From assembly GCA_006386115.1 (NCBI GenBank), contig VFIW01000076.1, positions 157,761-221,760 on the forward strand: 64,000 nucleotides of DNA. The letters run 5' to 3'. The DNA is from Globisporangium splendens (lineage: Eukaryota; Oomycota; Peronosporomycetes; Pythiales; Pythiaceae). The notes beneath the pieces were generated by a model, which did not search any database, was not told the origin of the DNA, and worked only from the letters and a program-made list of their open reading frames with translations. How positions within the stretch are numbered: the first letter of the stretch is position 1; every line of letters begins with the position of its first letter. Positions 53,911 through 64,000 of this stretch are shown piece by piece. Both the position numbers and the translations under genes were made by a program.

Positions 53911-56463
53911 ATGACGTCGCTCTTCCCTCAGTTCGGCAACGTGTTCGGCAACAACTCTCCCGCCGGTCGCGTACGTCATTTCGTCTTCTATATGCTCCCA
54001 AAAGAGCGCATCTTGTCTCGTTCTATGGCTTTCTCTATAGACGATCCTCTTTGCTGACCAAGAGATCTTTTTTCTGTGTGTCTTGCTGTTGTATGCAAAA
54101 AATGCTTTTGCATCTTCCCTCTACACAACTCGACACGATTGGATGTGAATGCGACGCTTTATAAGCAGAACGAACTCGTGTCGTTCAACGCCGGCAAGAT
54201 GACGGTCAAGCCGACGGCGAACGGCAAGTTCCTCATCACGCCCGACCTGAAGAAGGGAAAGATCTGCCTCTCGCGTGGCGACGACCAGCTGCTGCACTTC
54301 CAGTGGATGGACCGACAGAGCGGCACGAGCCCAGAGGTATTGTGCTTGGTATCATGTGGCTCTGCCGATATGGAACACACATAGTCATTGACGATTTTGC
54401 TATTTGTGTGTGCAGGATTTTATTATTTTCCCGGACGATGCGTTGTTCAGCAAAGTGGACACGGGCCGCGAAGGCGACCGTGTTTTCCTGTTGCAGTACA
54501 AGAACTCGTCGCGCCGCTTCTTCTTCTGGATGCAGGTGCGTTTTGCATGGGCTTATGGCACTATCTATATTCAACATGCATGGCTGCGCAGGTCGCTCAC
54601 GTGCATTTATCCATTGACTATTAGAACAAGGACAGCTCGCGCGATGACGAACTGGTGAAGAAGGTGAACGACTGCATGAACAACGTGCAGCAGTCGACCT
54701 CGGGCAACGATGGCGGCCGGGGTGCTGGCGCTGGCAACGTGCAGTTGGACCACAACGCGATCATGCAAATGCTCGGGTACACTTTTAACATGTGCCATTG
54801 ATTCTGCTATAAGCGGTGGATAAAAACACTCATGTATTCCTTTTGTGTGCATATCTAATATAGTGCCATGGGTGCTGGCGAGCAAGGTCGTGGCGGTGCA
54901 GGCGGCCAGACGTCGGTGCAGATGTCGGAGTTGCAGAACATTTTACAGAACATGGGGCTCCCGGCGAGCCAGTCGGCGGTGTCTTCGCCCGCGACGTCGG
55001 CCGTGTCGTCCTCGCAGGCGTCTCAAAGCGGCGGCAATAGCTCGGTGGCCGCGACGACGGCGTCCACGACCCACGACCACGACATGGGCGGCGACGAAGA
55101 GGAAGACGACGACGACGATGACGACGACGAGATGACGGAGGAAGAGATGCTGCGTCTCGCCATCGAGGAGAGCATGCGCGATGTGAACGAAGGTAACAGC
55201 AACAACCGAAGCAATGACGGCGACAACACCGGGTCCTCGTCGTAAAGTGCATACTGCTACGCTACTAGATCAAGAGCGAGAGAGGGAGTATGAAAGGCAC
55301 TTGGCACAAACTGCGCGCATGTATGAAGGACACTGACTGGGACGCTGGTAGAAAGTTAAAGCAGTTGAGACGGCATGGGTTACGACGTAGGAGGAGGAGT
55401 GTGTGATAACAAGCAAAAACAAGTGCCCTTTGCTCTCCCGCTCTCGCTCTCGCTCTCGACCGCCATGTGAGTGTGCTTCATATCGTTTCTTGCATTGCTT
55501 TGTGATGTGTGTCTCCAGTTGTCTGACGCTTATGTGTGTGGCTCGTGCATTCTGTAGGGTGTTGCTGCCTTCAAGCGCCTTCTTTCTTCTTCTTTCATGG
55601 AGCCAAAGTTCCCATTTGCAAGCAGCTCTCACCATCTTGTTGTGTTTCTCTCTCTCTCTCAATTTGCCAATGTAGCGCCGCCAATTGTGGCTCCTGTGGC
55701 CGCATCGGCGCCGTCGGTGGCTGCCGCGCCAGCGCCATCAGCGCCTCCTACTGCCCCCGCGCTTTCGCTGATTTCACCGAGTGCCACGGCGCCAGGTGTC
55801 GCCCCCGCGGGCATCACGGCAGCGGATCTGCAGCGCGCCATGGCGTCCATTCAATCGCTCGCGGTACGACCGATTTGAAGCTGCCTTTATGCTGCATGTG
55901 AGGACTCATGGTCCGCATGAATACGTGCATTGCAGGCTCCCAAGTTGATCAAGCTCTCCAAGCTGCTGAGTGCCGAGAACGTTGCGAGTCTGCTGGACGA
56001 CGAGAATGCGGTGCAGGCGCTGATTGCGCACCTCCCCGAGGGTGCCCAGAACGCCTACGAACTGCAAGCCACGGTAGCATTTTCACTGCTTTCTGTAATG
56101 CTTTCTCTTCGGCTCTTGGGCTCACGAGAATGCTTGTGTTTCATGTAGTTGCACTCGCCGCAGTTGCGCCAGAGCATCTCGTCGCTCGTGCAGGCGCTGC
56201 AGACGGGCAACTACAACGCCGTGCTCACCAACTTCGGTCTCGATCCTGCCGCTGGCGCCGCCAAACTCGCTTACGGCGATGGTGCGTCTTTTTGAATTGT
56301 GCATGTTGCTGTCGCTATTTCGTACTAATGGAGCGAGCATCTCTCTCTGTATGTGGCACGATGATGTTCATTAGTCGTGGGTGCGTTCCTGGCGGCCATC
56401 CAGCACTGGGCGGATCAGCAGCAAGCCAACATGGACAGCGCCGCGTCGTCGTCCACCAATTAA
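53911..56463 (+). CDS. RPN13: Proteasome ubiquitin receptor RPN13/ADRM1 with an added UIM, nine exons
   Basis: Exons 53911-53970, 54169-54336, 54416-54535, 54625-54776, 54864-55192, 55676-55863, 55936-56073, 56149-56281 and 56375-56463; 458 residues. The Pru domain is clear: LVSFNAGKMTVKPTANGKF, HFQWMDRQSGTSPEDFIIFP, FLLQYKNSSRRFFFWMQ. The C-terminal DEUBAD, which binds the deubiquitinase UCH37, is also there: SPQLRQSISSLVQALQTGNY, VLTNFGLDP, FLAAIQHWADQQQ. Between them lies a UIM, TEEEMLRLAIEESMRD, after an acidic run; classical RPN13 lacks one. Intron 5 (55193-55675, 483 bases) is far longer than the rest and starts with sixteen coding-like codons to a TAA at 55243, so retention would give a Pru+UIM protein without DEUBAD. 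The acceptor at 54168 could shift three bases upstream. Confidence 0.92.
55193..55675 (+). other. Long intron 5 of RPN13 with open 5' end
   Basis: Donor G|GTAACA, acceptor TTTGCCAATGTAG. It includes pyrimidine repeats (CTCTCG units near 55437-55458, TCTC run near 55648-55660). Its first 50 bases stay open and read NSNNRSNDGDNTGSSS before TAA. Confidence 0.7.
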
Positions 56464-57320
56464 TCACCTGAAGGAGAGAGAGAGATTAAGAGCGAGATTC
56501 GTTGCGTTACCGCCAGTCAAAGCCGTGAAGGGCTGTGCTGCATGCATGTGTGCGCTCGTGTGGTGTGGCGTGAGTGGGAATGAATGAATGATGCATACTG
56601 GAATGAAGACTGACTGCAGGAAGCCACCTTCTCTGTCTGTTGCTCCCTTGCGGAACATTCGTGCGCCATGAGGATTGAATCTTCGCAGCTTCAAAGAGGA
56701 GATGGGTAGTGTGAGTGTGTATGTCAAAGACCTGTTGAGATCAACATTTTCATTGAATCTGACCGTGTTTCAACCAATCATATTGGATAAAGAGAATATT
56801 GGCCAGTTATACTTGGTTGGCAAATGGGTTGCGGCCAATGATGTGCTGCCAAATGGAAGACATGCGACGGGAAAGGCGAGTGAAGACCAACTTTTGAGCA
56901 ATTCTGCTGAAACATCACTATATCATATTACGAGTCTATTACTTGTTGTTTTAATTAAACTTGACAAAATCGATCGGTCATATTTGGCTTTTATATCAAG
57001 TGTCAAAGAATGCAGGCAACTTGACAGTCGCACTGACGATTCACGTCCCCTGCATTAAAGCTCGGCAGACAGGAAGACGTCAAGCAGCTCCGCTCCCTTC
57101 CTCCCGTCCCCCTTGCTTGAGAGCCACCGCATCCCCACGCACCACGAGACTAACGAGAGACTAACGCCGTCCGCTCGCTCCCTCGTTCGCTCATTCTCGT
57201 ATCTGCCACGCAAGCGCAGCAGTCTCCGCCAACGCCACGCTCGCTCTTCCATTCGCTCCGACGGCGACAAGAAGCAAGACGCGAGAAGCAAAGCGACTGA
57301 TACATTGACGCACACATATT
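56464..57320. other. Intergenic
   Basis: 857 bases between RPN13 and the zinc transporter. AT-rich centre (56740-57000). No gene or RNA seen. Confidence 0.5.
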
Positions 57321-59843
57321 ATGCAAAGAGCGATGGACTTTGACGTAGCGCCACTGCCGCGCAGCACGTCGCAGCACGTGAAGGACGCGACGATCGCGGC
57401 CACGGCATCGTTCGGCATGCTCGTGCTGCAGCAAGTGGTGATGAAGCACACCGTGAACGACTTCCAGACGCTCGGCGCGCTGCTGCTGGCCGTGCTGCTG
57501 CTGCAGACCGCGGTCGTGGGCGTCGCCAAGGTGACGGACGCGGGCGGCAAGACCATGGTGTTCCGCACCGACGCACAGACGCTGGTCAAGGTGGCCGCCA
57601 ACGGCGCGCGCGTGTTCGTGCAGTGCTGGATCCGCGCCGACGCGCTCCACCACTTCGGCTTCCTGTTCGCGTTCCTGCTCGAGAGCATCGGCGTGCTGCT
57701 GCTGCAGCCGCTCAAGGACGCGATGACGGTCGCCAAGCTCTCCACCAGCAGTCATGCCAAGTACAACAACACGGGACTGCTCGTGCTTGTTGGGTATGTG
57801 CTCGTCGCAGGCGTCGACGCGTACGAATACGGCTCACTTCTGCACACGTTTGTGCTCATCGGCGTGGCGCTGGCCATGCAGGAGTGGCACCACCGCACGC
57901 CTGAAGCCACGATGCGTCTCGCGAGTTCGCCGCATTTCCATCTCCTCTCGTTGCTCGCCGCGTGCGCCATGACAGTGCCGCTGTCCGTGGTGATTGGTTC
58001 GTGGCGCGTGCGCGAAGAAGCCGCGTTCAACGAGCGCGAGGGCGTCGCGGCCATGACCAACGGCATGTGGGTCGCGTGTTTGTTTGGCGCAGCCGCATGT
58101 CAGACGGCGGCGCTGTTCTTTGAGCGCAACCACGACAGCATCCTGTCGTCGCGGAGCCGGTGGCTGTCGCTCATGGCGTGTTCGGTCACGGGCCTCGTGT
58201 GCTCGCTGCTCATGTCGGCCGCACAAGACGACTGGCTCCGCTGTGGCGCCGATTTCCTGGCGTCGATGGTTATCGTGTATGCGCAGTTCGCGCAATTCCA
58301 GAATACCTCATCGTCGTCCTTAGGTTACGGCTCCCGTGACGACGAGCTCGATATGTTTCTCACAGGAGCGATGACCTCATCCAGTGGCAGCAACAGCAGT
58401 GACTTTGGGCACATTCTGCGTGTGCTCTGGGAGAAAGAGGACTCGCGCAAGATCCTGCTCTTCCTATCGGTGAACGTGTCGTACATGGTCGTGGAGCTCG
58501 TCGTGGGCTTCTGGACCAACTCGCTCGGGTTGATCGGCGACGCCGGCCACATGCTCTTCGACAACAGCGCGCTCGTGATTGGTCTTGTGGCGTCGTACAT
58601 TGGCAAATTGCCTGCCGATGCGCAGTACACGTACGGCTACGGTCGCGTGGAGGTGCTCTCGGGCTTCCTCAACTCGATCCTGCTTCTCTTCATCTCGTTC
58701 CACCTCATGGCCGAGGCGTCGTCGCGGTTCTTGGACCCGCCCGAGGTGTCGACAGACAACCTGCTGCTCACGTCCACCGTCGGTCTGCTCGTGAATATTG
58801 TCGGATTGGTGTGGTTCCATGACCAAGTCCACGGCCATGGCCACAGCCACGGCGACGGTGGCTGTGGAGGAGGACATGGGCATGGTGCGAAGTCGCACGA
58901 TCACCATGGTCACAGCCACGGCAAGCCCAACCACCACGGGCATGGGCATGGCCACCAGCCTCATGCAGAGCACGGATTTGACGATCAGCACCACAGTTCC
59001 AACAGCAGCAGCAACAGCAACATGTACGGTGTCTACCTCCACGTGCTCGCGGACACGATGGGCAGCGTCGGGGTGATCGTGTCGTCGCTGCTGATCGAGT
59101 ATAGAGGGTGGCACATTGCGGACCCGCTTTCGTCTGCCATGATCTCGCTGCTCATCTTCGGCAGCACACTGCCACTGTTGAAGGACACGCTGCTGCAATT
59201 GTTGCAGCGTGTGCCGCGCGAAATGGAGCTCGACATCGCGCAGACGCTCGACGACGTGCGCGCGAACGTACCTGGACTTTTGGCCATCGAGCAATGGCAT
59301 TTCTGGCGCCACGTCAACGACGTGTGCGTTGGCACGCTCCATGTCGTGATCGACCCGCAGGCGAGTGAACAATTGGCGATGCAGCGGATCCGTGCGATCT
59401 ACAAGAAACGCCTTGCGATGGACCAGTTCTTGTCCATCCAAGTGTCGAAGCCCCACAGCCAATCGTTTGGAGCAGAACCCCACAAACACGGTGCATGGAG
59501 CCACGCGCACGATGACCACCATCACGATCATGATCATCACCACGACCACCATTCATCTGGTATGAGCACGTACGAGAACCCCGCTGGCGACGACGCGATG
59601 CGGTTTACCAACCACCACGCGAGCTTCCACCAAGCAGCTACCATCCAACAGCAGCAGCATCCGTGGAAACAAGAAAATCAGCTTCACTATCAGCACCAGC
59701 ACCAGCATGCAGCTCCAGTCCTGGACCCCGTGAGCAAGGGAGCGGCGTGGCCACACAACCCAGCGGCTACAATGAACCAAATAAACGGCCACCACCGCCA
59801 TGATGCTCACAGCCATGGTCACGGCCACAGTCACGGTCACTAG
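57321..59843 (+). CDS. CDF zinc transporter, large (ZnT5/Msc2-like)
   Basis: One exon of 840 codons from ATG 57321 (an ATG four codons on is equally usable). Residues 1-340 hold about eight hydrophobic helices, an N-terminal extension seen in ZnT5/Msc2-type proteins. The cation-diffusion-facilitator core starts near 375: GLIGDAGHMLFDNSALVIGL carries one HxxxD half-site (near 408) and YLHVLADTMGSVGVIVSSLL the other (near 573). Between helices IV and V is a His-rich loop (HGHGHSHGDGG and on, about 503-555). The cytosolic domain ends with a further long His/Gln region, finishing HSHGHGHSHGH. Family knowledge: such proteins load zinc into the early secretory pathway by H+ exchange. Two HxxxD sites favour zinc over manganese, which would need DxxxD. 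Confidence 0.93.
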   Translation: MQRAMDFDVAPLPRSTSQHVKDATIAATASFGMLVLQQVVMKHTVNDFQTLGALLLAVLLLQTAVVGVAKVTDAGGKTMVFRTDAQTLVKVAANGARVFVQCWIRADALHHFGFLFAFLLESIGVLLLQPLKDAMTVAKLSTSSHAKYNNTGLLVLVGYVLVAGVDAYEYGSLLHTFVLIGVALAMQEWHHRTPEATMRLASSPHFHLLSLLAACAMTVPLSVVIGSWRVREEAAFNEREGVAAMTNGMWVACLFGAAACQTAALFFERNHDSILSSRSRWLSLMACSVTGLVCSLLMSAAQDDWLRCGADFLASMVIVYAQFAQFQNTSSSSLGYGSRDDELDMFLTGAMTSSSGSNSSDFGHILRVLWEKEDSRKILLFLSVNVSYMVVELVVGFWTNSLGLIGDAGHMLFDNSALVIGLVASYIGKLPADAQYTYGYGRVEVLSGFLNSILLLFISFHLMAEASSRFLDPPEVSTDNLLLTSTVGLLVNIVGLVWFHDQVHGHGHSHGDGGCGGGHGHGAKSHDHHGHSHGKPNHHGHGHGHQPHAEHGFDDQHHSSNSSSNSNMYGVYLHVLADTMGSVGVIVSSLLIEYRGWHIADPLSSAMISLLIFGSTLPLLKDTLLQLLQRVPREMELDIAQTLDDVRANVPGLLAIEQWHFWRHVNDVCVGTLHVVIDPQASEQLAMQRIRAIYKKRLAMDQFLSIQVSKPHSQSFGAEPHKHGAWSHAHDDHHHDHDHHHDHHSSGMSTYENPAGDDAMRFTNHHASFHQAATIQQQQHPWKQENQLHYQHQHQHAAPVLDPVSKGAAWPHNPAATMNQINGHHRHDAHSHGHGHSHGH

Positions 59844-60103
59844 AGGACTCTTTGTCGTCATCGAAACCATATTTTGTCAAAAAACCGAGTACACTATTTT
59901 GCCAACGACTTCATCCAAAACGTGAGTATTGTATCTGCGATTTGCGAGTGTGTTGATTGAATTTGTTTGGTATTTTTGTGCAGGCCGCAGCAGTTATCAA
60001 TAGAAATCGAGCTGAAAATGCATCAGCACGTTCCAACAGGGCAGCAAGCCGCGTAAATGAAGCGGTCGTCGTTGTAGGACCCACTTCCTTGGACTGTTGT
60101 TCG

Positions 60104-63100
60104 ATGGCGGACGACGATGCCGATGGCGCGTTCCAGCGGCTGCGCAGCTCCGTGATGCTTGACACGCGGTCGTCCCAGAACCTCGAGCTGGTTCGGTTGC
60201 CAGGAAAATTGCGCGACCGCATTGAAAAAGCTCAGCGGCGCGCCCATGCCGCCAAGGATGGCGTGTCGATCTTTGCATCGTCCACGGAGCACTTGGACCC
60301 TTCCTCTTCCTTACTGTCTCCACAAAGAGCTGCAGTGACATCATCTGTCTCAGCTACAGCGGGACGTTCCCAGACGGCTCCCACTGGCACCAACAACTCC
60401 AGTTTGACCGGCACGAGTCCTCTAAGTCATGATGGCGTGCTCACACTCGCAAAGGACAAGATCCGCTTGCCTGAGGTCGTGTTGAGCCACAAGATGCGCG
60501 ATTTCGAAGCCAAAACTTACACGAACAGCTTACTCGCAGACCCGCTCGACAGCACGCTCAACAAGCTCACGGTCGAAGAGAAAGAGCGCGTGATGGCGCG
60601 CATGCAGGAGAAAATCCAGCTCCTCACCAGTGAGATCGACGACAACTTTGTCAAGATCAAACGCGACCTCGACGCCAATGTACGTACATATAAGTACGTT
60701 TGTAAGTGAGGAGAAATCCATTTACTCAAAGGCGCTCACTGGTCTCTCGCGTTTGACAGGGCATTTTCGGTTCTGCGGCCAACTACCAGCGTGCGCAAGC
60801 GCTGTGCCTCGTGGAGCTCCAGAAGCGCTGCAAACTGGAGCTGCTGCGTGACGAAGCGATTGAGGAAGTCGTTGGCGGGCAATTGAGTCGTCTGGTATCG
60901 AAGAAATCGGACGCGAAGCGAAGTACGCGCATGTCTGGCAAGCTGAGTATGCTGCTGACGCACAGCAGCCAAGTCGATCACGGCGGTGGCGAACGACCTG
61001 GAAGCAAGAGCTCTTTTCAAACACGCAATCAACCACATCATAGGACAAAGAAGAAACGTGCGACTCCCAATCGCCAGCTTGTCAAGCGTCTGCTAACATT
61101 GTCGGGCGCAACGAACCCCCGGCAAGGGAACGACAGTAATCAGGCAAAAGCGGAGACGGACGAGCATAACAAGACCCAAGATCGCTATGGGTCATCATCT
61201 TCTTCGTCTTCACGGCAGCCACAGCGATCGAAATCGCCAAGTGGTAGACGCGAGACCCATCGAGGCGTCTCGAGAGATGACCCAAGTGGCATGGGTGGTG
61301 GAGATCGTGGTGGCAGTGACGCAATGACTGCTCGGCATCCGCACATTGCGCAGGTGCTTCAGCAACTGGCGAGTCTCCGCGATAGTGCCAACGTGGAGCC
61401 TTCGAATGGGGGACGAATATCCAACTCGTCACATGCGCGTTTTGCCGCGACAAGCGGCAATGCCAGCACCATGGCATTGAATGACATTGACGAAAGCCGA
61501 CCGAAAAGCGCCGAAGATCAGTGGCGCGAACGATCGAATTCGTATCGCATGATCACATCCAGAGTGACAGAAGCTCTGCGGAATCGCAGCGAGCGGCGCC
61601 GATGGGACGCAATGGGCCACTTTGGTTCTTGTCTAGGAGATGCGCCGATTTCCGAGTCGCTGACGCGGAAAGTAGCGAGTCAGCATCACCGTCGCTTCAC
61701 GACGATACCGAGTGGAAATGGCGATAAACACGCAAATGACGACGACGACAACAACAAAAGCATGAGCACGAGCTGCGATGACGACACTTGTAGCCATCAA
61801 AACACGCTCGAGCTCCGAAAGCGCATGCAGCAGGAGTATGCGCGTATCCAGGAGCAGATTCGCGCTCGGCTGCTGCGCGAAAGAGGAAAGAAAACCAGCT
61901 CTGCGAAGGCGTCTCAAGGTGCAAAAGCCCTCAACCAGGCAGCAGCAATGAAGTCAATAGTGCACCGCGGGTCACAGGGAGCAAGCGATCTACTTGGACG
62001 GCAAGCGCAGTGCGCAGCGACACCATCTGTAGCAACGATTCAAGAGAACAGTCTGAGTATCAATAGGAGCAGCAACGCCATCGCGAGCGCTGTCCTGACC
62101 CCCTCGACGATAGAACAAGTGCACGATTCCTCCACGGCACTCAATGGAGAACTCGCAAATGAAAGCGCTCTGTTGCCGCCGCCAAGATCTCCTTCGCTTT
62201 GTGCATCGAGTTCAGCGCCCGAGTTTCAAACCTTCAAGAGTCCGGGTCTTCGTCAAAGTCTTGGGAGGAATGCGCTGGAACTCATGCACAGGCGAGATGG
62301 TGCGCGGAATTCGCTCCTGCAACGCAACGCAATGTCTGTACGACAAAATACTGCGAGTCGGTCGCGGCGATTCCGAAAGGAGTCTCTAATCGGCGCGCCT
62401 GTGGTCACGGACTTCAGCACCATAGGGCACCATTCTCACGCACGCATGGAGGAGCGACGGAATGCGGCGCAGACGTGGGCGTGGTACCATCCATCGTCGT
62501 TGACGCACGCAGACCAGCAATTTGCGTCTGGCGAACATGGTCCAGAAACTCATAATGTTGACGAAGAAGATGATAAAGACGAATACGATGATGCATTTCA
62601 GGATGCGATCGACGAAGAAGACGATGACGAAATGGACGACGCCACGTCACGCACACGCGACGACCACGAGGACGACTTGGACGCGGACGACACAGCGTCC
62701 TCCGTGTCGTTCTCGACGTCGTTTGCGCCGGATTCCGCACGAAGCGCGCGCAGCGTCACAACGTTAGTGCATGCAGCAACAGCGACAGCGGCACGGAGAA
62801 AGAAGCTCAAGCGAAGACAACCAGGAAGACTGCACCACCACCAGAGTGGGAGCAGCAACAATCTCTTCCACAGTATCGGCCATGCGTCCGCGAGTTCCAT
62901 GGCACTTCAGCTGCGTCTGGAAGAGATCTGGCGAGCGCTCGAGTTCCCGTTTTCCACGAAACTGCTGATGCTCGAGAAATACGCAGACCTGCAGGACCCC
63001 GATACGTTCCAGACCGCGCTCACCATGTGGGAGAAAGCTGCCGAAGCCGTGCTCGTACGCGAGAGAATGAAGAGCGCGCTGTCCGCGTTCGCTGAGCACG

Positions 63101-63453
63101 AGAGTGACGGGAACGCGTTGGCGTCGTGTCGGTTCACTGACCCCGAGTGGATGTACGTGCGTTCGTTACAGATTGATACTCCAGCAGATCACGTACTGCT
63201 CACCATGCCATTGGAGACGTTCATCGAATGGGTACGCTCTTGTGCTGCTATCTGCAGCCATCTATGAAAAGTGAGCTCTTGCGCTGACTGAATCGGTTGA
63301 TTGGCATATTTTCTCTACCTGTGCTTGCAACAGATCCGCACGCACATGGACGCGATCACGAGCAAGTGCCAGCGGTTCGCCCACGAACTGAAAGCGACCA
63401 CGGGGGACGATCTGCTCTTCCAAGGATGCACGTACCCGCCACGCATGTACTAG
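60104..63453 (+). CDS. Long disordered/coiled-coil protein with conserved C-terminal helical module
   Basis: Exons 60104-60679, 60760-63231 and 63334-63453; introns 80 and 102 bases, both with GTACGT/GTACGC donors, 1,055 residues. The ATG at 60104 (MADDDADGAFQRLRSS) is preceded by an acceptor-like TTTTTGTGCAG at 59973-59983, so there may be a non-coding first exon. Residues about 140-240 are helical (ADPLDSTLNKLTVEEKERVM, LLTSEIDDNFVKIKRDLDAN, ALCLVELQKRCKLELLRDEA). A long Ser/Arg/Asp-rich middle follows, with an acidic block near residue 810-840. The last 140 residues look conserved: LEEIWRALEFPFSTKLLMLE, FQTALTMWEKAAEAVLVRER, ending LLFQGCTYPPRMY. This module resembles one in some coiled-coil ciliary proteins (CCDC87-like), but I cannot confirm it. 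Function unknown. Confidence 0.82.
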
Positions 63454-64000
63454 AAACAAAACCAGGCTTTGACGTGAGTTGCCGCGGAGAGATCAACCAA
63501 TTTCAACACAAGAGGCACCAGACGTTGGATGCAAGTACTTGAGTGGCTAAGGCTTTAAGATGACACACGAGAAGCAAGAGAGCGAGCCTAGCATCACCCT
63601 GGAGACCTAAGTAATTGAATGTTTTCGTCTCATTCGTCCCATTCTGCTGTCGTATGCAGTGCGAGTGGAGTGTAAAGTTCGTGTTGGAACACACAAGCCA
63701 CTCCTTTCGCAAGAAAGCAATATTGGCTTGCAATTCAATTGCTCAGCAATTATTGACTAAATAGCAACAATTCGTTTTGCAGTTTCCAAAAACTGTCAAA
63801 AGGGGATATAATTCTAAATCAGAATTCATTGTAACCAACGAAATCCTGAGTCCACCTCCAAATATCCGAGCCAAGAGAAGCCTACACAAGCATACATTAC
63901 AATACGGGGAGGCGTGAAGATAGAATGAGGGGAGAGTAGGACGGCAGAGGGGACGCAAAAGAGCGGCGGTTGCAAAGCACATGGCGAGGAGGAGAGGAAG
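63454..64000. other. Window end, no gene seen
   Basis: 547 bases downstream of the last gene. Only short minus-strand frames (63503-63733, 63743-63982), unsupported. Confidence 0.5.

Overview
This window looks like nuclear DNA of an oomycete (Peronosporomycete). It is compact, with roughly one gene per 2.5-3 kb. It has many short introns (about 58-124 bases) that mostly begin GTACGT, GTAAGT or GTGAGT. The calmodulin gene has an oomycete-style initiator plus flanking promoter. The window also holds a four-member family of multi-span membrane proteins that I cannot match to any named family. Exon joins below were worked out by hand from splice signals and reading phase.

Layout. Bases 1-13,000: start of a long-chain acyl-CoA synthetase (cut by the window edge), a divergent Mak5/DDX24-like helicase relative, a two-exon membrane protein, calmodulin, a roadblock dynein light chain, a large coiled-coil/EF-hand gene with an in-frame TAG, and a small decayed Cys-rich frame. 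Bases 13,000-31,000: a seven-exon lipid-binding-fold/multi-PDZ gene divergent from a PAF-acetylhydrolase-like gene, an NPC1-type sterol transporter, two abutting DNA hairpins, DNA polymerase eta, and a secreted Pro/Thr-rich protein. Bases 31,400-42,300: the membrane-protein family, one frameshifted minus-strand copy followed by three plus-strand copies (one truncated, one with a foreign C-terminus, one frameshifted). A 1,365-base, almost perfect inverted duplication links the first two. Bases 42,600-64,000: a double AAA+ ATPase, a DYRK-like kinase, a KIX+HRDC protein, NTA1 amidohydrolase, SENP8/DEN1 deneddylase, the proteasome receptor RPN13 (with an added UIM), a large CDF zinc transporter, and a 1,055-residue protein with a conserved C-terminal helical module.

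How genes relate. NTA1, SENP8 and RPN13 are adjacent and act at successive or parallel steps of ubiquitin/NEDD8-dependent protein turnover; SENP8 and RPN13 share a 440-base divergent promoter. NPC1, the lipid-binding multi-PDZ protein, the PAF-acetylhydrolase and the acyl-CoA synthetase are all lipid handlers, though nothing shows co-regulation. The most unusual items are the membrane-protein cluster with its inverted duplication and breaks, the KIX+HRDC fusion, the lipid-fold/multi-PDZ protein, the RPN13-UIM gene with a coding-like retained-intron path, and the paired hairpins.

Limits: no similarity search was possible. Names rest on recognised motifs. Three single-site lesions (TAG, dinucleotide gain, one-base loss) could be genuine or assembly errors.
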